Positions 7,796 through 14,379 of a stretch of 28,950 bases of DNA are shown piece by piece (position 1 is the first letter of the stretch; each line of letters opens with the position of its first letter). The stretch is from an uncultured Duganella sp. (GTDB lineage Bacteria > Pseudomonadota > Gammaproteobacteria > Burkholderiales > Burkholderiaceae): contig CAMLRG010000058.1 in the NCBI GenBank assembly GCA_946482335.1, forward strand, positions 1-28,950, in the 5' to 3' direction. Position numbers and translations under genes: made by a program. The notes beneath the pieces are model-generated. The model saw nothing but the letters and a program-made list of their open reading frames with translations. It was not told the origin of the DNA and made no database searches.

Positions 7796-9484
7796 TTGGC
7801 ATTCAATGCGAAAAGGCGGCTGACCATAGCCGCAGCCGCGGCCGGCGTGGCCGCATTCCTGGGCGCGTGCTCGACCACGCCTACCGCCCCCGGCGCAGCC
7901 GATGGCGCAGCCGCGGGCGGACCCGGCGCAACGCCCGGCGCGGGCAGCGGCCCGGCCGGCAATGCCGCCACGACAGGCCAGCAGGGACAGGCCACGGCCG
8001 GCCAGCAGCCCTACACTGGCGAACTGCCGCCGGCCGCGCCGCGCGAATTCCGCGCCGCCTGGGTGTCGACCGTTGCCAATATCGACTGGCCAAGCCGCAG
8101 CAACCTGCCGCCGGCGCGCCAGCAGGCCGAAGCGATCGCCATCCTCGACCGCGCCAAGTCGCTGCACCTGAACGCCATCGTGCTCCAGGTGCGTCCCAGC
8201 GCGGACGCCATCTACCCCTCCAGGCTGGAGCCTTGGTCGGAATTCCTGACCGGCCAGCAGGGCAAGGCCCCTGAACCCGCCTGGGACCCGCTGGCGTTCT
8301 GGATCAGCCAGGCCCACGCGCGCGGCATGGAATTGCACGCCTGGTTCAACCCTTACCGCGCCCGGCACTCCGCCGCCCGCACGCCCAATGCGCGTGAGCA
8401 CATCGCCAACACCAAGCCGCAAGTGGTGCGGCAATATGGCAAGTTCCAGTGGATGGACCCGGGTGAAGAAGCCGCCGCCAGGCAAACCCTGGATGTGATC
8501 CTCGACGTGGTGCGCCGCTACGACATCGACGGCGTCCACATCGACGATTATTTCTACCCCTACCCGATCGAAGCGCCCGGCGCCAACGGCGGCGAAGCCG
8601 CGCTCGACGCGCTGGCGAACGGCAGCAAACCGGAACTCGACTTCCCCGACCACGCCGCCTGGCAACGCTACCAGCAAGGTGGCGGCACCCTGGACCGCGC
8701 CGCCTGGCGCCGCCAGAACGTCAACCAGCTGATCGAGGCAATCTATGCCGGCATCCGCAAGGAAAAATCCTGGGTGCGCTTCGGCATCAGCCCCTTCGGC
8801 ATCGGCCGCCCGGACCGGCGCCCGCCCGGCATCCAGGGCTTCAGCCAGTACGACAAGCTGTACGCCGACGCCGAACTGTGGCTGCAGAACGGCTGGCTCG
8901 ATTACATGGCGCCGCAGCTGTACTGGCCCATCGCCCAGCAGCCGCAAGCCTTTCCCGTCCTGCTCGACTATTGGCTGGCGCAGAACAAACGTGGCCGCCA
9001 TATCTGGCCGGGCCTGTACACCAGCCGCATCGACGATAGCCCCAAGTCCTTCACGGCGGAGGAAATCGTGCAGCAGGTCAGCCTCATGCGCAGCCGCGGC
9101 AACGTCAATGGCCACATTCATTTCAGCATCGCCGCCCTGATGCAGAACCGCAAAGGCGTGGCCGACCAGCTGAAAGCCGCCACTTATCCGGGCCCGGCCC
9201 TGGTGCCGGCCTCGCCCTGGCTCGGCAGTGAAGCGCCGCCGGCGCCCACCGTGGCCGTCAAGCGCCACCCCAGCGGCCTGGCGCTCTCCCTCGGCAATGC
9301 GGCGCGCGCCAGCCAGCTGGCGATCTGGGCGCGCTACGGCGACGAATGGCGCTTCAATGTGGTGCCGGCCGCCCGCAGTGAAGTGGTGCTGACCGACGAT
9401 AACGGCGTGGCGGCCCGCAGCGTGGTGGTGTCGGCGGTGGACCGCCTCGGCAACGAAAGCCCGAGAGTTGCCGCGGTGTTATAA
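7796..9484 (+). CDS. DigH/YngK-like GHL10 (DUF187) glycosyl hydrolase lipoprotein
   Basis: A 562-residue protein. Residues 1-25 form a lipoprotein signal ending in the lipobox FLGAC (Cys25). Residues 26-80 are a low-complexity Ala/Gly/Pro/Gln linker suited to reach from the membrane. From about 82 the GHL10 domain begins (REFRAAWVSTVANIDWPS), with the TIM-barrel pieces LNAIVLQVRPSADAIYPS, GMELHAWFNPYRAR and the acidic motif DGVHIDDYFYPYP (245-257). E. coli DigH (YddW), of this family, is an outer-membrane lipoprotein that cuts peptidoglycan glycan strands freed of stem peptides. The start is TTG at 7796; the nearby ATG is out of frame, and GAGGA lies about 8 bases upstream. The amidase at 10496 would supply the bared glycan. 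Confidence 0.87.
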   Translation: MAFNAKRRLTIAAAAAGVAAFLGACSTTPTAPGAADGAAAGGPGATPGAGSGPAGNAATTGQQGQATAGQQPYTGELPPAAPREFRAAWVSTVANIDWPSRSNLPPARQQAEAIAILDRAKSLHLNAIVLQVRPSADAIYPSRLEPWSEFLTGQQGKAPEPAWDPLAFWISQAHARGMELHAWFNPYRARHSAARTPNAREHIANTKPQVVRQYGKFQWMDPGEEAAARQTLDVILDVVRRYDIDGVHIDDYFYPYPIEAPGANGGEAALDALANGSKPELDFPDHAAWQRYQQGGGTLDRAAWRRQNVNQLIEAIYAGIRKEKSWVRFGISPFGIGRPDRRPPGIQGFSQYDKLYADAELWLQNGWLDYMAPQLYWPIAQQPQAFPVLLDYWLAQNKRGRHIWPGLYTSRIDDSPKSFTAEEIVQQVSLMRSRGNVNGHIHFSIAALMQNRKGVADQLKAATYPGPALVPASPWLGSEAPPAPTVAVKRHPSGLALSLGNAARASQLAIWARYGDEWRFNVVPAARSEVVLTDDNGVAARSVVVSAVDRLGNESPRVAAVL

Positions 9485-9554
9485 CTTTTTGGAATGAGTG
9501 CCGAACAGCCTTTCATGCAAAGATGACGGGGTTTCACCGTAAACTCGATAGATC

Positions 9555-10472
9555 ATGGGCAAACCTGAATCCGATCGAACCCTTGGGCTGGGCATCGATG
9601 CCGGCGGCACCGAGACGCGCTGGGCGCTGTCCGACCCGGCAGGCGCGATCGTGGCCGAAGGCGCGGTGGCCGGTTTGTCGGCCCTGATGATGGCCAAGCC
9701 GGCCGGCCGCGAACAAGTCCAGGCCATCTTTACCCAGCTGTCCAGGGAGGTGCTGGAAACCGGCAAGCCGCTCCGCGTCTGCGCCGGCCTGACGGGCTTT
9801 GGCGGCGACGGCAACGTGCTGATGGATTGGCTGTCCACCCTGCTCGGCGTACGCCTCGACGCCATTACCCTGTGCAACGATATCGAGGTGGCCTACCTCG
9901 ACGCCTTCGAGCCCGGCCAGGGTTACCTGGTCTATGCCGGCACCGGTTCGATTGCCGCCTTCATCGACGGCCAGGGCGAATTCCACCGTGCCGGCGGACG
10001 CGGCGTCATGCTGGACGATGCGGGGGGTGGCTTCTGGATCGCGCGCGAAGCCATGCGCCGCATCTGGCGCGGCGAAGACGAGCAGCCGGGCGCCTGGCAG
10101 GATTCGCCCATGGCCCATGCGGTGTTCGATCATGTCGGCGGCAGCGACTGGTCCTTCTCGCGCAGTTTCATGTACACCCAGGAACGCGGCGAGATCGGCA
10201 AGCTGGCGCTGGCCGTCGCCATGAGCGCAGGCGCCGACCCAGCCGCCCGCCACATCCTGCTGCAGGCCGGACGCGAACTGGCGCGCCTGGCGCTGGCTTT
10301 GGTGGCGCGCTTCGGCCCGCGCCCGGTGGCGCTGTCCGGCCGCGCCGCCGAGCTGCATCCCCTGATCTTCGAAGCCATGCGCGCCGAATTGCCGCCCGGC
10401 CTGGATTTGCAAAAACGTACCGCGCGGCCGCATCATGCGGCGGCAAGGATGGCCGCCCGGCCGCGCAATTGA
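9555..10472 (+). CDS. BadF/BadG-type sugar kinase, MurNAc/GlcNAc kinase (MurK-like)
   Basis: A 305-residue ASKHA-fold kinase. The phosphate-1 motif LGIDAGGTETRWAL is near residues 11-25, a second nucleotide-contact segment reads YLVYAGTGSIAAFI, and GGRGVMLDDAGGGFWIAREA matches the GlcNAc-kinase group of this family. Clostridium acetobutylicum MurK, a member, phosphorylates both MurNAc and GlcNAc at O6. With murQ in the same run, phosphorylation of MurNAc to MurNAc-6-P is the most economical role; GlcNAc kinase is the alternative. The C-terminal tail is Arg/Ala-rich and unusual. The gene lacks a clear ribosome site and carries the TAAACT-containing motif noted at 9532-9545. The amidase gene follows after 23 bases. 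Confidence 0.82.
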   Translation: MGKPESDRTLGLGIDAGGTETRWALSDPAGAIVAEGAVAGLSALMMAKPAGREQVQAIFTQLSREVLETGKPLRVCAGLTGFGGDGNVLMDWLSTLLGVRLDAITLCNDIEVAYLDAFEPGQGYLVYAGTGSIAAFIDGQGEFHRAGGRGVMLDDAGGGFWIAREAMRRIWRGEDEQPGAWQDSPMAHAVFDHVGGSDWSFSRSFMYTQERGEIGKLALAVAMSAGADPAARHILLQAGRELARLALALVARFGPRPVALSGRAAELHPLIFEAMRAELPPGLDLQKRTARPHHAAARMAARPRN

Positions 10473-10495
10473 CTCAACTGAGTGACCCGACAACC

Positions 10496-11287
10496 ATGAA
10501 AAAACTGCTGCTTGCTTCCCTGATCGCCCTGCTGACCGGCTGCGCCTCGCAATTGCCGCGCATCGACCATTCGCTGACGTCCAAGGGGCAGAGCAGCCGC
10601 GTGCGCTTCGTGGTGATCCATTACACCGTGTCGGACTTGCCGCTGTCGATCAAGCTGTTGACCGAGAAGGATGTGAGCGCTCACTACCTGCTAACGGACG
10701 AGAATGAGCCGCGCATCTACGCCTTGGTCGACGAAAACCGCGCCGCCTGGCATGCCGGCGTCAGCAGCTGGAAAGGTTACACCGCGTTGAACCACAGCTC
10801 CATCGGCATCGAAATCGTCAACCCCGGCTTCAAGGACCAGCCCGACGGCCGCCACTGGTACGGCTTCACCGAGCGCCAGATGGAACAGCTGGTTGCCCTG
10901 CTCAAGCAGATCAAGGAACGCCACCAGATCGCCCCGGAAAACTTCCTCGGCCACGCCGACATTGCGCCGCAGCGCAAGCAGGATCCCGGCCCCCTGTTCC
11001 CGTGGAAGCGCCTGGCCGACGAAGGCTTGATCGCCTGGCCCGATGCCAATGCGGTGGCCGCCGCCCTTCCGCAGTACGAAGCCCAGCTGCCCGACATCGC
11101 CTGGTTCCAGCAAAAGCTGGCCCAGCACGGCTATGCCACCCCGCAAACCGGGGTGCTCGACGAGGCCACCCGCAACGTGCTGGTGGCCTTCCAGGCCAAG
11201 TACCGCAACAGCAAATGGGACGGCGTGCCGGACGCCGAATCCGCCGCCATCCTCGAGGTGCTGACCGCGCCGAAGGCCAAGCCCTAA
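10496..11287 (+). CDS. AmiD-like N-acetylmuramoyl-L-alanine amidase lipoprotein
   Basis: A 263-residue protein with a lipoprotein signal (MKKLLLASLIALLTGC, Cys16), so it acts in the periplasm, probably at the outer membrane. The Amidase_2 domain covers about 36-175 and shows the zinc set His42 (VVIHYT), His153 (LGHADIAP) and Asp163 (KQDPG), plus Glu106 in GIEIVN. A peptidoglycan-binding domain (PG_binding_1) follows at about 196-250. This is the AmiD layout; E. coli AmiD cleaves the MurNAc-L-Ala bond in intact or anhydro muropeptides. Cytoplasmic AmpD is excluded by the lipobox. The start at 10496 is chosen because the signal begins there; the reading frame stays open much further upstream but overlaps the kinase gene. 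Confidence 0.92.
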   Translation: MKKLLLASLIALLTGCASQLPRIDHSLTSKGQSSRVRFVVIHYTVSDLPLSIKLLTEKDVSAHYLLTDENEPRIYALVDENRAAWHAGVSSWKGYTALNHSSIGIEIVNPGFKDQPDGRHWYGFTERQMEQLVALLKQIKERHQIAPENFLGHADIAPQRKQDPGPLFPWKRLADEGLIAWPDANAVAAALPQYEAQLPDIAWFQQKLAQHGYATPQTGVLDEATRNVLVAFQAKYRNSKWDGVPDAESAAILEVLTAPKAKP

Positions 11288-11374
11288 GCGCCGTTGCACC
11301 GCCGCCGGCTTTCCCCTATCCTGCCAGGATGCTGCGGGGGAGGGCCTGCGGCGCCAGGAAGAGGAACCAGAACC

Positions 11375-12274
11375 ATGCGGCTGCGCCACATCGAAGTTTT
11401 CCACGCCATCATGCAGGTCGGCACCATCAGCGGAGCCGCCCAGGTCCTGCATATTTCGCAACCGGCGGTGACCAAGGTATTGCAGCACGCCGAGCTGCAA
11501 CTGGGCATGCCGCTGTTCGAGCGCGTGCGCGGCAAGCTGTATCCGAAGCCCGAAGCGCACCGCCTGTTCGCCGAAACCGAAAAACTGCACCGCGACCTGC
11601 AAGGCATCCGCCGCCTGGCCGCCAGCCTGAAAGGGCGCGCGGTGGAGACCGTGCGCCTGGTGTCCACGCCGACCATCGCCATCAGCGTGCTGCCGCAGGC
11701 GATGAGCGAATGGCGCAAGGAGTTCCCCGACACCCGCTGCGAACTGGCCACCCACCATACTTCCGAAATCGTCAACACGCTGCGCCTGGGCGAAGCCGAT
11801 ATGGCCCTGTCGCTGCAGGACCCGCGCCACCCCGGCATCATCGCCGAGCCGGTGGCGCAGGGCGTGATGACGGCCATCGCCCCGGCCGGGACCTGGCGCG
11901 CCGAGGAGCTGGACCAGCCGCTGACCGCGCATGGCCTGACCGGTGAGCTGATCGGCCATGCCGACAACGATCCGTTGGGCGAAATGGTGGTGGCCTCCTG
12001 CGAAGCGCAGGGCATCCAGCCCGTGTTCCGCACCACGGTACAGACGTACCAGATTGCCCGTTCGCTGGTGGAAGCCGGCGCCGGCATCGCGGTGGTCGAT
12101 CCCCTGACCGCCGCCTCGGCCGACCCGGCCAAAGTCCAGACGCGGGAGTGGGCGCCGGCCATCCCGATCCAGCTTTACCTGTTGACCAATGGCCACGCCC
12201 CGCTGTCGCATGGCGCGCGCCAGTTGGCCGGTTCCATCGCCAGCGTCGCGCGCGCCTGCCTTGAAGGGAAATAA
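11375..12274 (+). CDS. LysR-family transcriptional regulator
   Basis: A 299-residue regulator. The helix-turn-helix lies at about residues 16-36 (GTISGAAQVLHISQPAVTKV) in the usual MRLRHIEVFHAIM context, followed by a substrate-binding-type effector domain. ATG 11375 is preferred over an upstream in-frame start, since the extra 27 residues are unlike any LysR protein. Unlike most LysR genes it is not divergent from a target; it is read with the run, and its stop overlaps the dipeptidase start (TAATG at 12272). The 87-base gap before it contains ATCCT-GCC-AGGAT (11328-11340 region), a short palindrome that could be an autoregulatory site. A role analogous to AmpR, sensing a murein fragment, is possible but only inferred. 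Confidence 0.87.
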   Translation: MRLRHIEVFHAIMQVGTISGAAQVLHISQPAVTKVLQHAELQLGMPLFERVRGKLYPKPEAHRLFAETEKLHRDLQGIRRLAASLKGRAVETVRLVSTPTIAISVLPQAMSEWRKEFPDTRCELATHHTSEIVNTLRLGEADMALSLQDPRHPGIIAEPVAQGVMTAIAPAGTWRAEELDQPLTAHGLTGELIGHADNDPLGEMVVASCEAQGIQPVFRTTVQTYQIARSLVEAGAGIAVVDPLTAASADPAKVQTREWAPAIPIQLYLLTNGHAPLSHGARQLAGSIASVARACLEGK

Positions 12275-12885
12275 TGAGCAACACCATCCGCAGCGAAGAC
12301 GTCGCCGGCAGCCCCCAGTTCCGCCATCTCAGTACCATTGCCGGCATCGCCGTCGACTTGCGCTATGCCGGCGCCGACAACTTCGTCGGACGCGACCTGT
12401 ATTCGCCGCTGGACTGTGCCTGGCTGCACCGCGATGCCGCCGCCGCGATCGAGCGCGTGGTCGACTGGCTGGCGCAGCGCGCGCCCGGGCACCAGGTCTT
12501 GCTACTCGACGCGCTGCGCCCGCACCGGGTGCAGGAGCAATTGTGGGAAGCGCTGGCCGGCACCGATCTGCAGATGTACCTGGCGCCGCCCGAGCGCGGC
12601 TCCATCCACTCCTTCGGCATGGCGGTCGATATCACCATCCTCGACCCGTCCGGACAGGAGCTGGACATGGGCACGGGCTTCGACGACATGACCGAACTGT
12701 CGCATCCCGTCCTGGAGGCGCGCCACCTCGCCAGCGGCGCGTTGACGGCCGCGCACGTCGCCAACCGACAATTGCTGCGCGACGCCATGTTCCAGGCAGG
12801 CTTTGTCGGCATCAACAGCGAATGGTGGCATTTCGACTGCGGCGACCGCGTATTGGTGCGCCGCGACTTTACCAAGGTCCTATAA
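12274..12885 (+). CDS. ddpX: D-alanyl-D-alanine dipeptidase (VanX/DdpX type, M15D)
   Basis: A 203-residue zinc dipeptidase that hydrolyses D-Ala-D-Ala to two D-alanines. The M15D signature is complete: SIHSFGMAVDIT with His112 and Asp119, EWWHFD with catalytic Glu183 and zinc ligand His186, and Arg82 in ALRPHR for the transition state. No signal peptide is seen, so the enzyme is cytoplasmic, as in E. coli DdpX. The start codon overlaps the LysR stop by one base, so the two are translationally coupled. No vanA/vanH homologues are nearby, so a resistance role is unlikely; catabolism of imported D-Ala-D-Ala fits better, and DadA at 1521 could use the product. Confidence 0.93.
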   Translation: MSNTIRSEDVAGSPQFRHLSTIAGIAVDLRYAGADNFVGRDLYSPLDCAWLHRDAAAAIERVVDWLAQRAPGHQVLLLDALRPHRVQEQLWEALAGTDLQMYLAPPERGSIHSFGMAVDITILDPSGQELDMGTGFDDMTELSHPVLEARHLASGALTAAHVANRQLLRDAMFQAGFVGINSEWWHFDCGDRVLVRRDFTKVL

Positions 12886-12897
12886 GGAGGCAACGCC

Positions 12898-13362
12898 ATG
12901 CAGCAGCCCTGGTCTACCACGAGAGCAATCCTGACCGGCGGCGCGCTGGCCGGGCTGTTGGATATCCTGTTCGCCATCTCCTTCGCCGGCTACAACGGCT
13001 TGCCGCCGCAGCGCCTGCTGCAAATCGTGGCCAGCGGCGCGCTCGGCGAAGCGGCCTTCACCGGTGGCACTGCAGCGGCGGCGATTGGGCTGGCCTGCCA
13101 CTTTATCCTGAGCTTTGTGTGGATGGCGCTGTTCTTCTTCGTTGCGCGCCGCATTCCGGCCCTGGCCGGCAAGCCGCTGGTGGCCGCGATCGGCTATGGC
13201 TTGCTGGTATTCCTGGTGATGCGGCTGGTGGTGCTGCCGCTGTCGGCCTTTCCGCGCCCGGTGACCTTCAATGCCTTTGCCTGGGGCATGGACCTGCTGT
13301 CCCACATCTTCCTGTTCGGCCTTCCGATCGTGTGGGCGACGCGCAAGGTGGTGCGCTTATAA
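12898..13362 (+). CDS. Small inner-membrane protein of unknown function
   Basis: A 154-residue protein with four hydrophobic spans (about 10-30, 57-83, 93-115 and 127-148) and few charged residues. I do not recognise the family with certainty. A strong ribosome site (AAGGAGG) lies just before the ATG, 12 bases after the dipeptidase stop, so it is the last gene of the plus-strand run. It ends in a 6-base overlap with the convergent DUF2939 gene through a shared TTATAA. Confidence 0.78.
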   Translation: MQQPWSTTRAILTGGALAGLLDILFAISFAGYNGLPPQRLLQIVASGALGEAAFTGGTAAAAIGLACHFILSFVWMALFFFVARRIPALAGKPLVAAIGYGLLVFLVMRLVVLPLSAFPRPVTFNAFAWGMDLLSHIFLFGLPIVWATRKVVRL

Positions 13363-13872
13363 GCGGATCTCGGACAGCTTCCAATCCGCGAAGCCATTGC
13401 GTACCAGGACCAGCGCGATCTTGTCGTTCCGCACCACGTAGCGGTTGACGCCTTCGCGCCCGGTGGTCCAGGGCGTCCGTTCCTCGCCTTCCTGCTCGCC
13501 GCCTGGCCCCGGCGCGTCGTCGCGCCCGCCCCTGCCGAAGTCCGGGCCTGCGCCGCGCTTTTTCGCGAAATCCCCATGTTCCAGCACGTACATGACCGCA
13601 TCCGGCTGCAGCAAGGCGTCGACCACCACGCCGCCGAGGATGCGGCCGATGCGGTCGAACGCGCCGTCGCCAGGTTTGCCAGAAATCTGGTCCCGCATGT
13701 TCTCGCGCAGCGCCGGATAGTCCACGTGGCTGTTGAAGGCCGCCGCGTCGTGCGCCCGTACCGCTTCCTTCATCCGGTGCACGGTGAGCAGCGGCGACCA
13801 ATACCAATAGGCCGCCAGCGCCACGATCACGGCCAGGGCCGCGGCAGGAATGCCTTTACTTTGTTTTCTCAT
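13357..13872 (-). CDS. DUF2939-family membrane-anchored protein
   Basis: A 171-residue protein with one N-terminal membrane span (about residues 8-26). The DUF2939 pattern follows: YWYWSPLLTVHRMKEAVRAH then AAFNSHVDYPALRENMRDQI. A Gly/Asp/Glu/Arg-rich low-complexity insert (about 104-132) separates this from the C-terminal segment VNRYVVRNDKIALVLVRNGF. Function unknown. It converges on, and overlaps by 6 bases, the membrane-protein gene, and diverges from the Rid gene across 48 bases. Confidence 0.8.
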   Translation of the reverse strand: MRKQSKGIPAAALAVIVALAAYWYWSPLLTVHRMKEAVRAHDAAAFNSHVDYPALRENMRDQISGKPGDGAFDRIGRILGGVVVDALLQPDAVMYVLEHGDFAKKRGAGPDFGRGGRDDAPGPGGEQEGEERTPWTTGREGVNRYVVRNDKIALVLVRNGFADWKLSEIRL

Positions 13873-13920
13873 TCGCGATAATCCTCATTGCCAAACATAT
13901 TACTTCCTCAAGGAGACAAA

Positions 13921-14376
13921 ATGCGCAAATTGCTCGCTGCCGCCCTGTTGATGGCAGCTTCCGCGTCCCACGCCCAGGTTGGCCCGTCCGTACCCGGTCC
14001 ATCGAAAGTGCAACCTGGCTGCTACCACGTGAACGAAAAGATGGAGCGGCAGGACGGCTACTGCCAGGCCGTACGCCACGGGAATATGCTGTACATCTCG
14101 GGCCATACGGCTGGCGGCGAAATGCCGGCCGCGGTGAAGACCGTGTACACGCGCCTCGGCAGGATCCTCGCTGCGCATGGCTTGACGTTCAAGGACGTGG
14201 TGAAGGAAAACGTCTACACCACCGATATGGACGCACTGGTCAAGGCCGCCAACGTGCGCCTGCCGTTCTATGACAACCACTATCCTGCCGCCAGCTGGAT
14301 TGGCGTGCAGCGCCTGTTCCTGCCCGAGTTCGTGATCGAAGTCGAACTGGTGGCGGCCTTCCCTGAAGGGAAGTAA
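13921..14376 (+). CDS. Exported Rid-family (YjgF/YER057c) protein lacking the catalytic arginine
   Basis: A 151-residue protein with a Sec signal peptide (MRKLLAAALLMAASASHA, cleavage before Q19) and a Rid domain. The domain shows the trimer-fold landmarks LYISGHTAG, the NVYTTDMDALVKAANVRL helix and the C-terminal PEFVIEVELVAAF strand. Classic RidA, which hydrolyses enamine/imine intermediates, has the active-site arginine in a PARS motif; here the same place reads PAAS, so deaminase activity is doubtful and the protein belongs to one of the other Rid groups. The start at 13921 is set by an AAGGAG site 7 bases before it; an in-frame ATG at 13888 is less likely. It ends 3 bases before the convergent dacB-type gene. 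Confidence 0.87.
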   Translation: MRKLLAAALLMAASASHAQVGPSVPGPSKVQPGCYHVNEKMERQDGYCQAVRHGNMLYISGHTAGGEMPAAVKTVYTRLGRILAAHGLTFKDVVKENVYTTDMDALVKAANVRLPFYDNHYPAASWIGVQRLFLPEFVIEVELVAAFPEGK

Positions 14377-14379
14377 GCC

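Noticed and set aside
6779..9268. 829-codon open frame on the minus strand
   Set aside because: It lies antisense to the permease and GHL10 genes, shows no family motifs and has the biased composition expected from GC-rich third positions of the real genes.
10496..11287. Cytoplasmic AmpD
   Set aside because: The lipobox, zinc-ligand spacing and peptidoglycan-binding domain point to the periplasmic AmiD type.
12274..12885. Vancomycin resistance determinant
   Set aside because: VanX-type dipeptidase is present without vanA/vanH ligase and dehydrogenase genes; the wall-catabolism context explains it better.
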